A stretch of 64,000 nt of DNA from Pseudomonas purpurea (GTDB lineage: Bacteria; Pseudomonadota; Gammaproteobacteria; Pseudomonadales; Pseudomonadaceae): contig NZ_CP150918.1 in assembly GCF_039908635.1 (NCBI RefSeq), positions 1,984,001 to 2,048,000 of the forward strand, read 5' to 3'. A model generated the notes under the pieces. It made no database searches. It was not told the DNA's origin and saw only the letters and a list, made by a program, of their open reading frames with translations. Made by a program: the position numbers and the translations under genes. This document shows positions 35,024 to 43,255 of the stretch, piece by piece; positions within the stretch are counted from its first letter, which is position 1; the number at the start of each line of letters is the position of its first letter.

Positions 35024-35194
35024 TTATGGCTTGGGCTTGTGGTTGCGTAGATGGGCATTCTGCAACTGGCGTCGCCGACTGCATTTCAGATGATCGCCCT
35101 GGGCGCGCCACTTGCCGCATTGGTCGCAAACGCTGGTGTAATCAATGTTCCAGGGAAAGCGTCGTACACGCGCTGCTGCAGGACTGTTAGACAT
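35024..35194 (-). CDS. Small Cys-containing phage protein
   Basis: 56 residues from ATG 35194. A CDQCGKW pair and a third Cys (LKCSRR) suggest a small zinc-binding protein. The basic C-terminus is NHKPKP. Its start overlaps the end of the upstream gene by eight bases. Resembles small proteins next to Pseudomonas phage integrases; no function. Confidence 0.6.
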   Translation of the reverse strand: MSNSPAAARVRRFPWNIDYTSVCDQCGKWRAQGDHLKCSRRRQLQNAHLRNHKPKP

Positions 35195-35435
35195 TGTGTG
35201 ATTCGCCCCGGGTTGCCGAGTTGGCGAGCAACTGCGCAACCATGGCCGCATCCGTTTCGCTCAGTTCACCCAAGGTGCTGGCCATCTGGCTGAGGCTTTC
35301 GAGGCGTGTTCGTGATTCAGGGGTTTTATGCACCAGGTAGCCGATGACTGCCGCGCCGATAATCGCGGTGGCCACCAGGTGCCGCGCCGGTGTGGTAGCC
35401 TTCGTGCCGCTGCTGCTTAGGTTCTGTGCTTGCAT
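35187..35435 (-). CDS. Small membrane protein of the island
   Basis: 82 residues, ATG 35435. One hydrophobic helix (LVATAIIGAAVIGYLVH, about 20-36) and a helical C-terminal region (LESLSQMASTLGELSETDAAMVAQLL). Overlaps the next gene by eight bases. No family recognised. Confidence 0.6.
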   Translation of the reverse strand: MQAQNLSSSGTKATTPARHLVATAIIGAAVIGYLVHKTPESRTRLESLSQMASTLGELSETDAAMVAQLLANSATRGESHNV

Positions 35436-35501
35436 GGTATAGCCCTCTGTTGCGGTTAGGTGTCGAGGAGCTGCAACTCCTCGGCACTGCTTCTTTTAAG
35501 G

Positions 35502-35795
35502 TCAGTCCTTGCGGGCCAGGTGGATTACCAGGCTGTCAAAATTCGGTTCATGCTCAACACATGATTGCCACTCCAAAACCCTCAAAATCTGTTGTCTGCT
35601 GCAGTCGTCCACCAGGATTTCGCGCTGGCCGCCTGCTGCCCGGACTTCCAGGATTTCTAACAAGCCATCCTCCCCATAAGCACCGGCCTGGATGATTGGC
35701 GCGCTTTCTCCCGTGAAGTCCAGTCGGTCCTGAACTGACTGGAGCTTGCTCGTTTTGCCGTCGCCGGCGCTGCCCATAAACACTTGGATTTGCAT
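35502..35795 (-). CDS. Mini P-loop protein
   Basis: 97 residues, ATG 35795 with AAGGAGAGC upstream. The N-terminus carries a Walker A (GSAGDGKTS at 8-16) after a single beta strand (MQIQVFM), and REILVDDC (about 58-65) looks like Walker B. At 97 residues it is shorter than a full P-loop ATPase domain, so it may be a degenerate or partner-dependent NTPase. Found in the integrase-proximal gene set of the island. The call rests on motifs only. Confidence 0.6.
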   Translation of the reverse strand: MQIQVFMGSAGDGKTSKLQSVQDRLDFTGESAPIIQAGAYGEDGLLEILEVRAAGGQREILVDDCSRQQILRVLEWQSCVEHEPNFDSLVIHLARKD

Positions 35796-35810
35796 CGGTC
35801 TTGCTCTCCT

Positions 35811-36425
35811 TTACGCCTTGAATGTCCAGCACTTGACTGTTGTCGGTCGGGGTTGTGAACACGGGTTACGGCTGTTGAATGCGGCGCGTACGGCGCTGTG
35901 CACAGCCTTATTACTGTCAAGAAACTTGCGGGAACGGGACTCTTTGAGCAGGTCGCGCAACGTGGCCACGTCGGCCAACTTCTGCTTGTGTTCGGCGGCG
36001 CGCTCGCAGAATTCGTTGAGGTTGATAGCGATCACGGTGGGGTCGCTGCTGTGGTCGACCACGGGATCCTCACTCAAGGACTCGAGGTAGTCGTAAACCT
36101 CCCAAAACTCGGCCACGGCCGCATGGTCGGAGCTGATCGAGGCCTGGCGCTCGATGGCCATCCGCACGATCTGGCGCTGGGTGGCAGCGACCTGGGGATC
36201 ACTCAATTTCAGGACCAGGCGTAGGCCATCCAGCAGCGAAAGCAGTTGTGCGTGGTTCTTACTGATCCGCTCGACACGTATGTAGCCGCGCAAGTCATAG
36301 CCGCAGCTGCTGCAGTTGCCCTGGTCGCTGACATAGGCGGCGCTACAGGCGAAGCAATGGGTATGCAGGCGGCGCAGCTTCGCTTCGTGTTCGGGCAATT
36401 CCCCGAACTCACCGGTGGTTACCAC
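35811..36425 (-). pseudogene. Zinc-ribbon phage/island protein, N-terminally truncated
   Basis: The frame runs from a GTG at 36425 without a clear ribosome site, and it stays open upstream into sequence antisense to the tail gene. It has a CFAC...CSSC zinc ribbon (about residues 24-42) and a helical remainder, with a basic end (KESRSRKFLDSNKAVHSAVRAAF). At 36.41-36.44 kb it abuts a gene of opposite orientation that is also missing its 5' end, so I read it as cut by the prophage deletion. The true N-terminus may be lost. Confidence 0.55.
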
Positions 36426-37340
36426 CTGCCGCGCTTCGCCCGGGTTATCGCCGTGGCCGACGCGCCCGCCAGCGCCGGGATCTGCGACGACTTCCGGCCG
36501 CGTTACGCGGTCGACATCGAGGTCTTGGGGCCGGACGGTGAACCCGATCCCGTGCTACCGCAACTGACCGGCGTGCCGCTGCCACTGCCCACTGGTGGCG
36601 AAGAAATGGGCATGTATGCCTTTCCGGAGGAGGGCACCCAGGTGGTGGTGTGCTTTGCCTACGGCCTGCCGAACAAGCCCTACATCCAGACGATCCTGCC
36701 CCACGGCCTGAGCATGCCCAAAGTGCCGAAGGGCGATCAGGTGTGGCAGCACAGCGAGGCGGTCCAGCAGCGCGTCGACGCAGACGGCAACTGGTTGCGC
36801 CAGACCGACGGCAAGATCACCGACAAGGCCATCGAGCGCGACGTGGAGGCCCTGGAGAACAGCGAGCGGTTTCAGAGCCACACCCGGACCGTCGACGACC
36901 ATTCGACCGAGTCAGTGGGTGGGATCAAAAAGATTGAAGCCCTGGGCGCGTTGAAGCTGCTGTCGGGCGGATCGGCGAGCCTGGCGGCGGTGGATGACTT
37001 GCACCTGGCCACGGGCCGCGACTTGAACCTGGTGGTGGGGCGGACGCACAACGCCACGGTGGGTGGTGACATGCAGGAGAAGATTCAGGGGCTGCGCAAG
37101 AGCGTGGCGGGGATCGGGCAGCGGCTACAGGCACCAAAGAACTGGATCGGGTCCGAGAGCGTGAACCTGTTCCAGGTTGTCTGCGATACGCTCGATCTGT
37201 TGCAGCAGATGAACACGCAACTGGCGGTGCACACCCATTTACCAGGGCCAACGCCAAGCCCGACTGATGCGGCGGCATTCACGGCGAAGGCAGTGCAAGC
37301 AGCCACACTTTCAGCGAAGTTAAAGCCTATTACTCTGTAA
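36411..37340 (+). pseudogene. Phage baseplate/tail-spike protein, 5' end missing
   Basis: About 310 residues remain from HLPRFARVIAVADAP to the C-terminus. Contains an OB-like region (GVPLPLPTGGEEMGMYAF, FPEEGTQVVVCFAYGLPNKPYIQTILPHG) and repetitive beta segments (LHLATGRDLNLVVGRTHNATVGGDMQEKIQG), the gpV/gp5-like hub pattern. No start codon is credible at the 5' end and the region further upstream is antisense to another gene. One of the last traces of the virion genes of this prophage. Confidence 0.65.
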
Positions 37341-37866
37341 ACAGAAAACTCGTTTGCTCGCTATTTAGACACGCCGGAAAGCCTAGCGCTATGGCTGGGC
37401 CAGTAATCAGCATGGCGACACCGGTTTTCCCAAGTACGAATGGTCTGCCACATGGCGTTGACCAGTTAATTACTAATTGGCAGTATTTTTGACAGCTATA
37501 GCTGCAACGTAGATTTTTTTACTCTACAGACAAACAGCTACCGAAACAGATCATGAGTGAACCATCGTTAATTCCCGGCAGGAATCCGTGGAGAGGCAAC
37601 ACAAATTGAAAGTGATTGCTGACACCTGTTGTCTGTTTTTCCCCATTGACGCCGCCAGAGAAACTCCTGGAGTCAAGTAGGAGATTGCCGGGGGGCTGAA
37701 ACAAATCAAAAGGATACTTCGGCTGTCTTTCGCCACCGTGTTGTCAGCGCCAAAAACTGAAATTTGACACCACAAGGCTGTCGTCCATTCTTCCCTGCGA
37801 CTGCACTCAAGGACCGGGTAACCCGGACGCCCTTTGAGGTCGCGGTCATAGCCAAGGAGCAGCACA
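37341..37866. other. Gap, 525 bases
   Basis: No credible gene; short frames on the minus strand have no signals. A GWASNQHGDTGFPKYEW-type fragment near 37390-37455 may be a phage relic. The PixA-like gene ribosome site (AAGGAG) is at the right end. Confidence 0.3.
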
Positions 37867-38388
37867 ATGTCTGGAGCGACTCAAGTCATTGATGTACTTT
37901 TAACTGTTGATGCCGACTACCTGATCAACAATCCCAATGGGCGTGTAGAAAACGCGATCGCCATGGTAACGCGTCGCGCTTCGATTGACCCCCATGCTTC
38001 CGGTGACACTGGTGATGGCGGCGCCAATTTGTGGATCGACGTTAAAGCCGGAGACATCATCCGCTGGAGTGCCACTACCCTGTCGCGTAACTTCGACCGC
38101 AGCGCACTGATCACCCAGATGAGGGAGAGCTCAATTAGCACGAACTTCCCGGGCTCTATGTCGGACCCAGTCCACTTTAATATCCCTAATATCCCGGTGC
38201 CTTATCTGGACTACAGCACCCCTAGAGGCATCTCCAAAACCGATGCGACCTACACTCTTTGGCAGTCCACCGCCAAAAATCCGGGGAAACTCTGGTACGC
38301 CTTCACTTTCGTCCTGCTGGATCGTGGCCTGAACCAGATCGGCCCAAGTTACACTTGGGACCCGTATATCACCGTCAATAGTCAGTAG
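37867..38388 (+). CDS. AidA/PixA-family inclusion body protein
   Basis: 173 residues, ATG 37867 after AAGGAGCAGCACA. The N-terminal VIDVLLTVDADYLINNPNG matches the PixA/AidA family (DVL..VD...L in inclusion proteins of Xenorhabdus and quorum-regulated AidA of Ralstonia and Burkholderia). No signal peptide. Family members accumulate in the cytoplasm and are linked to host interaction, with no known activity. In an island that otherwise holds phage debris, it looks like cargo. Family assignment is from recall. Confidence 0.7.
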   Translation: MSGATQVIDVLLTVDADYLINNPNGRVENAIAMVTRRASIDPHASGDTGDGGANLWIDVKAGDIIRWSATTLSRNFDRSALITQMRESSISTNFPGSMSDPVHFNIPNIPVPYLDYSTPRGISKTDATYTLWQSTAKNPGKLWYAFTFVLLDRGLNQIGPSYTWDPYITVNSQ

Positions 38389-38594
38389 CTGAAACAGCTG
38401 AGATGTTGCACACAGCCTTGGCCGGTATGCTATCGCCTTCGACGATAGCGCCGGCTAGGGCTGGTCGCAGGACCTGCTCGATTTCACTCGCAAGCTGACT
38501 TAACCGTTGAATTCAAGCCCCAGCAGTAATTCTTCTCCCCTCTGTTTTGAACGGCGCGCCATTGCGACGCCTTGGCAGCGCATGGGGAGTACAA

Positions 38595-38735
38595 ATGCCC
38601 ACACAAATCGAGCACGCACGCCACTTGATTAGTAATGAAAATCGAAGCTCGGCCGAAGTCACCGAGCTGCTGGGCGTTCATCGAGCAACTCTTTACCGGG
38701 CTCTGCGCAGTCAGGAAACGCGGTCACTACCTTGA
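38595..38735 (+). pseudogene. C-terminal helix-turn-helix of a serine resolvase/invertase
   Basis: 46 residues: IEHARHLISNENRSSAEV...LLGVHRATLYRALR matches the Hin-type DNA-binding domain that ends serine recombinases. The catalytic N-terminal domain is absent, although a start with GGGAG upstream exists. Either a relic or a free-standing HTH peptide. Confidence 0.6.
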
Positions 38736-38865
38736 AAGTCGCCGAGGCGGGACTAAGGTCTATCACAATTCCTGCCCCTGTCTGCCAGGAGGCCGTCGGT
38801 ACAGGGCCAAGGGCTGATCGTCATTCACCGTTGTATCTATCAAATTCCGATTGGGAGGGATTCCA

Positions 38866-39295
38866 ATGAAAACACTCAGAGCCTGCCTGCTTCCCCTGGT
38901 TTCGACGCTAGGCCCTGGCTGCGCTTTCCAGCCATGCCCTGGCGGAGGTGTACCTTTGCACGGCTGACCCTTGCACGAGCTGGGATCCGAAGCGCCTCAC
39001 CACGGAACAGCGTGCGATCAAGTCCACCGATAGAGAGAAAACCACTATTGAGGAGGCCCTCAAGAACTCGGCGAACGATTCAATCACCAACGGCTACATG
39101 AACAAAGCCAGCACCAATCTCTACCTGAAAAATAGTTTGTGGCACCTAGACCCCAAGGGCGACCCCTTCGCTGGTGAGCAGCATCTGACTGTCTACATCT
39201 ACAAGACCACGGACCTCAAAAACCGTCTCTGGAGCTGTCACGCCTACTCATTCAAAGATCCGAAGGGGAAGAAGTACCACGCCACCTGTGAGTAG
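38866..39295 (+). pseudogene. Secreted protein with one-base frameshift in the signal peptide
   Basis: From ATG 38866 the frame ends early, but removing one G at about 38911-38912 gives a continuous 142-residue protein: signal MKTLRACLLPLVSTL + ALAALSSHALA, then EVYLCTADPCTSWDPKRL... to the end at 39295. Four or more Cys in the mature part suggest a disulfide-bonded periplasmic protein. Followed by a strong terminator at 39340-39373. Whether the G is real or an assembly error cannot be told here. Confidence 0.65.
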
Positions 39296-39339
39296 TGAGT
39301 GCGAAGAGTTGCCGATCCACAGCCCGGCATGCCCTGGCG

Positions 39340-39373
39340 ATCCGGAGCCTCTTCGGGAGCTCCGGATTTTTTG
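39340..39373 (+). terminator. Strong terminator behind the secreted-protein gene
   Basis: Nine-bp perfect stem ATCCGGAGC / GCTCCGGAT with a 10-base loop, then TTTTTT. An intact terminator supports the preceding gene having been functional. Confidence 0.85.
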
Positions 39374-39631
39374 CCTTTGGTGGCGGCATGGCTGCCAGCC
39401 AACGGTCGATCTGGCAAGCCTCTGGGCAGGGTCGATGATGCTCAGGATCGACCTACCGTAGTGCCGACCCTGAACCATTCGGAACAGCTTGTCCTGATGC
39501 AGCAGCTAGTTCGTTTCCACCGACACCTTCAATACTGTACCGAAGATGCTCGGGCTGATCGGGACGGGCGCTCGGTGAGCCTTAGGCCCTGAGGTCATCG
39601 ATCAAGGGCTTGCCTGTAGCTGCCTTGCTCC
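39374..39631. other. Gap with unassigned frames
   Basis: A few short frames on both strands; none is convincing. Confidence 0.25.
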
Positions 39632-39802
39632 GCCTCTGAGCATCAGGCGGTCATCACTGCGAGGTCGCCCCATTTTCTGTACGGGGAAATCAGATCAGCG
39701 ACCAGTTCCCAAGCTGCATCCGGGAGTTCGTAACGCTTTGCCATGCGGCCGCCAGCCTGTTATGTCAGCAATTCTACCCGTTCGGACTTTTCGTACAGAA
39801 CC
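39632..39802 (-). mobile_element. IS5-family relic: terminal repeat plus transposase N-terminus
   Basis: On the minus strand a terminal repeat GGTTCTGTACGAAAAGTC (flanked by TA) precedes ATG 39744 and MAKRYELPDAAWELVADLIS, the start of an IS5-type transposase. A one-base shift after ISPYRK breaks the frame; the next frame continues MGRPRSDDRLML. Only this end survives. The terminal repeat closely matches the two MITEs at 42450 and 44930. Confidence 0.75.
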
Positions 39803-39827
39803 TAGTAGGTGCACAACATTCCCCTGT

Positions 39828-39940
39828 CTATTCGCAGTTTTGGCGGTCTAGCATCGCTTCCACGGCATACGCTAAAGCGCCATCCGCCTGTTCCAGAAGA
39901 TCGCTAAGGTCAGCGCAATCAATCACCTCAGTAAAATGCT
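39828..39940 (-). pseudogene. C-terminal fragment of an unknown protein
   Basis: VIDCADLSDLLEQADGALAY...AMLDRQNCE, protein-like and helical, ending at 39828. A stop codon lies immediately upstream in frame, and no ATG is present. Probably a fragment left beside the IS relic. Confidence 0.3.
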
Positions 39941-40937
39941 ACTTGCCGTTTGACGCCACGGCAGTGAGCGGAGAATGCTGAGATTGAAAAAATATTGGCG
40001 ATAATAAAAAAATCTCTGAAAAAGCACTTATCCCCCTCCCGCCGACGGGCTTTGCGTCCCTTTTTTGTGCAAAGGGTCCGGGTGGTGCAATCAGTGCTGC
40101 AGCCTAGGCCCGCTACGGGGGCTGTGGGGTGTTTCGCAATTGCACGGAGTGCAAGGTTTTGCAAAGAAGTGCAGCAAGCCTTGCACAACAGTATGGGATG
40201 GCGACGAATTGATCAGGGGGGAGTGAGACGCCCGGTTTGCAGGGGCTACGCTTGCGAAAACCAGCTGCAGGCGGAGTTTTCGTTTTCGGGACCGTTCGCA
40301 CCTGATGCGAATTAGTCACTGCCCAGCTCAATAGAAAAACAGCTGTGAGGCCCAGCCCGTGCGGCTCTCCGGTGTTCTGTGGCATTGCACAGCATCACCA
40401 CGAATTTCGTGGCTGTTAGTGCCGAATTAGAGGGCGTGAAAGAAACACAAAAATCGATGGCGCACAGCCATTTTTCAGACGTGGGGCGGGAAAAGGGTAA
40501 TTTTAGTAAGTGAGGGATCAAAACGGGCTAGAGCCCTTATAGATCGTGGCTTTCGTCCATTACCTCAGAGGGTAATTTAAGGTAAGGGGAGGGGTAATAT
40601 TTTGTTCAAGGCCCCATTTTACTGGGCTTGGTAGCGGATTGGCATTACTTGCACTGAAAGTAATTTTATAACCATTTACTTACCTTATTATTACCTCTAT
40701 ATAACTATATCAACTATCTGATTCTATTGGCTTTTGTCCGGTTTTCGACAGTTCATTACCAAAATTACCTTTTTCCCATGCCTCAACATAAAACGCGGAC
40801 AACGCCTGTTGCGGCCGTGTTCTGCACTCTGGTGCATTTAACCTCTGGGACCACGCTGGGACAGATCCTACGCGCACCACCAGGCTGCAGCCCTTGTAAA
40901 CCGGGGGGGTAGGTTCCGAGAATCGCTCACGGGTAGT
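39941..40937. other. 1-kb gap with AT-rich TTACC/GGTAA cluster
   Basis: No credible gene. The right half is AT-rich and rich in repeated GGTAA and TTACC words (see the separate entry). Confidence 0.3.
40496..40771. promoter_or_regulatory. Cluster of GGTAA/TTACC motifs near attR
   Basis: At least eight copies in both orientations, for example GGGTAATTTTAG, GAGGGTAATTTAAGGTAAGG, GGGGTAATATT, TTTACTTACCTTATTATTACC and ATTACCAAAATTACC. The position, 170-440 bases inside attR, suggests integrase/excisionase arm sites or replication iterons. Function inferred only. Confidence 0.4.
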
Positions 40938-41045
40938 TTCGAATCTCTCCTTCACCGCCACATTCTACAAACGCCAACCCCTGATTTTCCTAGAGAAAGT
41001 CGGGGGTTTGTGGTTTTTGGTGTCTGAAAAACGGCCATATGGGAC
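40938..41045 (+). repeat. attR: second copy of the tRNA-Ser 3' repeat
   Basis: Matches 31813-31920 with three mismatches. It restores only the T-arm and acceptor end, not a whole tRNA. It includes a second copy of the tRNA terminator hairpin. Confidence 0.92.
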
Positions 41046-41152
41046 CAATATGGGGCTACAGGGAGGTTTCTAGCCTAGAAAGGAGCACCTTTAGGTGTTC
41101 TCTGTGATCACAATTGGCCATCTCCCAAGGAGCGGCACCATATGGTTTCTAT
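41046..41152. other. Short junction region
   Basis: Contains AAGGAGCACCTTTAGGTGTTCT, a short imperfect palindrome. No gene. Confidence 0.25.
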
Positions 41153-41450
41153 TGAGCCGAGATTGTTCATTAGCGATGTGTCCGTGAGAGGTCGACTGGC
41201 TCACCGGCATTGCCCTACAGGCCCTCAAACCACGGTCTTCATTTTCGTGCGACGGGCAGGCGCAAGACTGGCATGACGGTTCTTGTATCGTCATCCTGCA
41301 GGGCGCCCACGGGCAGTACCTGATGGTGAAGCGGGGGGAGGGTGTGATGCACCTTCTGACGCATCACTGCATGGCGAAACACGCTTCATCAGGTTGTAAG
41401 CGAGCATCGCCACGGCCAGCGCTGCCTCCGTGGCCCAGAAATCAATTCTC
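41153..41450 (-). mobile_element. IS1380-type transposase C-terminal relic (copy A)
   Basis: On the minus strand the frames read DFWATEAALAVAMLAYNLM, then LPPLHHQVLPVGAL, then LRLPVARK*RPWFEG, which is the order of the last third of an IS1380-like transposase, with a nonsense codon where Arg is expected. The terminal 105 bases (41153-41255) are repeated at 42166-42270. Family assignment is from memory of the motif. Confidence 0.6.
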
Positions 41451-41696
41451 AATAACCACGTTGCTTATATTCATAAGAGAAAAAAGTTGCCCCAACATTA
41501 ATCCAGCTGGGTCAGCAATCCAACGATTGCAACCTTTGTCCGCATGAGTTTATTCCTCTAATTTATAAAGTTTGAAGAAGGTTCAGCGGGAGCCACTGAT
41601 CATGCCTGATATCTCATCGGCTCTTCGCTGAATAATTTGTTTGTAGCCAACGCTGAAGTGACGCTTAGGTTTCTGTTCCCGTCTCTTATCTAAAAC
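41451..41696. other. Downstream of the cytochrome gene
   Basis: About 245 bases, AT-rich, no gene recognised. Confidence 0.25.
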
Positions 41697-42074
41697 TCAT
41701 CGAGTTTTTGAAATCACACCACTCATGTATTGATTTAAATCGCGAAAATCCTTAACGCTCCAAGGGTGCGGCGATAGCTTTACACCATTCTCTTGCAGCG
41801 TTCTTGGAATCAAGTTTCCATTTGGACGAAGTATTATCGATGATACAATAACGCCCGGATAATCATTTAGTCGTTTCTTGAAAGTGGATGTTGTAAGATT
41901 AGGTGTAGGCGGATTGCTTTTATTAGCCAGTGGTCCTGTTCCTTTGATATCTGTTCCGTGGCACATGGCACATCTCTGTAAATAGAGATTTTTCCCATTG
42001 GCATTATCCGCGAAGGACAGTGATGTTTGAATGAGCGATAAAATTCCTAGCGAAGCGATGAATAATATTTTCAT
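41697..42074 (-). CDS. Small c-type cytochrome
   Basis: 125 residues with a signal peptide (MKILFIASLGILSLIQTSLSFA). One haem c site CAMCH at 35-39, GTGPLANKSNPPTP typical of class I cytochromes, and a C-terminal Met candidate in LNQYMSGV. AT-rich compared with the core genes and bracketed by relics of one IS (41153-41450 and 42166-42275), so acquired by transfer. No partner oxidase or dehydrogenase gene remains nearby. Confidence 0.8.
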   Translation of the reverse strand: MKILFIASLGILSLIQTSLSFADNANGKNLYLQRCAMCHGTDIKGTGPLANKSNPPTPNLTTSTFKKRLNDYPGVIVSSIILRPNGNLIPRTLQENGVKLSPHPWSVKDFRDLNQYMSGVISKTR

Positions 42075-42165
42075 TTTTATATGGCCTTGTTGTATAAGTC
42101 AGATCTGAATCGAAGGCAAACCCCGCAGGTACCACTGCAACACTCAATACTCTCGATAACATTTG

Positions 42166-42275
42166 AGCCGAGATTGCTCATTAGCAATGTGTTCGCACCC
42201 GCGAGGGTCGATTGGCTCACCCGCATTGCCCCACGGGCCCTCAAACCACGGTCTTCGTTTTCGCGCGAGGGCTAT
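42166..42275 (-). mobile_element. IS1380-type 3' end relic (copy B)
   Basis: Reads LARKRRPWFEG on the minus strand followed by the same IS terminal sequence as copy A, in the same orientation. The two relics flank the cytochrome c gene. Confidence 0.55.
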
Positions 42276-42323
42276 ACGGTTGTCTAGTGTATAGACGAGC
42301 CCTTGAATTCTAAAGCCAGTGAT

Positions 42324-42440
42324 ATGAACCATATGGTTCAGATGTTTGATTCGCTGACAGGGATGCTTGAAAAAGTCAAAGGCGTTGCCGCGCAAGGTGA
42401 GAAGTCGTGGGGTCAGCCTATTCATTCTCTAACCGCCTGA
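42324..42440 (+). CDS. Possible 38-residue peptide or gene fragment
   Basis: ATG 42324 to TGA 42438-42440: MNHMVQMFDSLTG...LEKVKGVAAQGEKSW. Amphipathic and protein-like, but no ribosome site is evident, and it ends ten bases before the MITE. More likely a fragment than a gene. Confidence 0.25.
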   Translation: MNHMVQMFDSLTGMLEKVKGVAAQGEKSWGQPIHSLTA

Positions 42441-42449
42441 GACGAACTA

Positions 42450-42591
42450 GGCTCTGTACGAAAACTGCCTGCGTGTCGATCATGCTGCGTTAAAAACAGG
42501 CTCGGAATGCTCATTTACAACCCGTAAACTCCGCTTCCTCGCCTGTTTTTGCCTTGCCTGATCGCCACTCGGCGACTTTTCGTACAGACCC
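42450..42591. mobile_element. 142-bp MITE (copy 1, inverted relative to copy 2)
   Basis: Terminal repeats GGCTCTGTACGAAAA and TTTTCGTACAGACCC, flanked by TA on both sides. Internally AAAAACAGGC/GCCTGTTTTT gives an extended imperfect palindrome. No coding capacity. By eye it is identical to the reverse complement of 44930-45071. The terminal repeats resemble the IS5-family relic at 39632-39802, the likely source of the mobilising transposase. Confidence 0.88.
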
Positions 42592-42777
42592 TAAGCCTTG
42601 CTTGATGCGCCCCGCGTCTTCCCGATGGTCGCTAATGCCCCCACGCACATTATCACGGGTGCCTACTGAGCCTTGTTGCTCCATACGAAGAGTGAGCTCT
42701 ATCACAGCGGTTTCTAGGGCCGGCTGATTTTCATAAATTCTCTCAAGCACATCAGCGAGCGAATATTCCTGCACCAT
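42592..42777 (-). pseudogene. Small Pseudomonas hypothetical gene cut by the MITE
   Basis: MVQEYSLADVLERIYENQPALETAV... runs from ATG 42777 and enters the MITE at its 3' end. It looks like a known small Pseudomonas protein family. Around 42610-42650 an extra G and a missing G compensate: shifting the frame locally restores NVRGALATIG in place of NVRGGISDHR. Truncated and degenerate. Confidence 0.5.
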
Positions 42778-43255
42778 ACGAAACTGCGTTTAGAGTGCAT
42801 CGTGGAATCACAGGAAGGGGAAGACTTAATCATCTTCCCCTTTCGTTTGTCCGTTAGAAAGGTGACCCCAAGTCGTCTTTTTTCGTTAAGACAGGCAGCG
42901 CTGTCCAAGCGCCGTCCAATGACGTCGAGCACATCGCAGCCGTCGCGCAAGGGGAGAGCGCAAAGCAGTGCGAAATCGTTAAGGGCACTGAGTCGCTGGC
43001 TATTTCGCCACGCATCGTGAGGTTTTCCAGATCTTGAGTGACGGCACGAATTCGGTAGCCCGTCGCACATAAGATGCGAGTTAGATAAATCTGTGGCTGT
43101 TTTCACGACTAGCCTGAGTATTTAGAAAGTTCCTACGTACAAAACTCCGGATTCCCTGTGAGTTTTAGGTGAGTTCTGATGCGCACTTTTTACCTGCGTG
43201 CCTACAGTCAAATTGTCCGCATTTAAATGGACGTAGATCATCAAGGGAGAACAAG
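42778..43255. other. Gap, about 480 bases
   Basis: Long minus-strand frames (up to 43106) have no recognisable product. No terminator seen. The peptide gene ribosome site (AAGGGAG) is at the right end. Confidence 0.3.

Larger units (their letters stand above)
31813..41045. mobile_element. Integrated prophage-derived island at tRNA-Ser(GGA)
   Basis: 9.2 kb between direct repeats 31813-31920 and 40938-41045 (three mismatches in 108 bases), which start in the T-arm of the tRNA. Contains a tyrosine integrase, small phage-type genes, a truncated baseplate gene, a DUF4062 gene and an AidA/PixA-type gene, plus several broken pieces. The integrase is intact; capsid, terminase, lysis and replication genes are absent, so it is a deleted prophage or satellite. 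Base composition varies strongly, lowest in GC at 32.3-33.7 and 40.5-40.8 kb. Confidence 0.9.

Noticed and set aside
36246..36410. N-terminal extension of the baseplate frame
   Set aside because: Antisense to the zinc-ribbon gene; not part of the phage protein.
39995..40385. Frames on both strands in the gap left of attR
   Set aside because: No start signals, odd composition and mutual overlap.
31813..41045. Intact, inducible prophage
   Set aside because: No terminase, capsid, portal, lysis or repressor genes; two phage genes are truncated.
42144..42425. 93-residue minus-strand frame
   Set aside because: It is the IS 3'-end relic (ARKRRPWFEG) read through into unrelated sequence.
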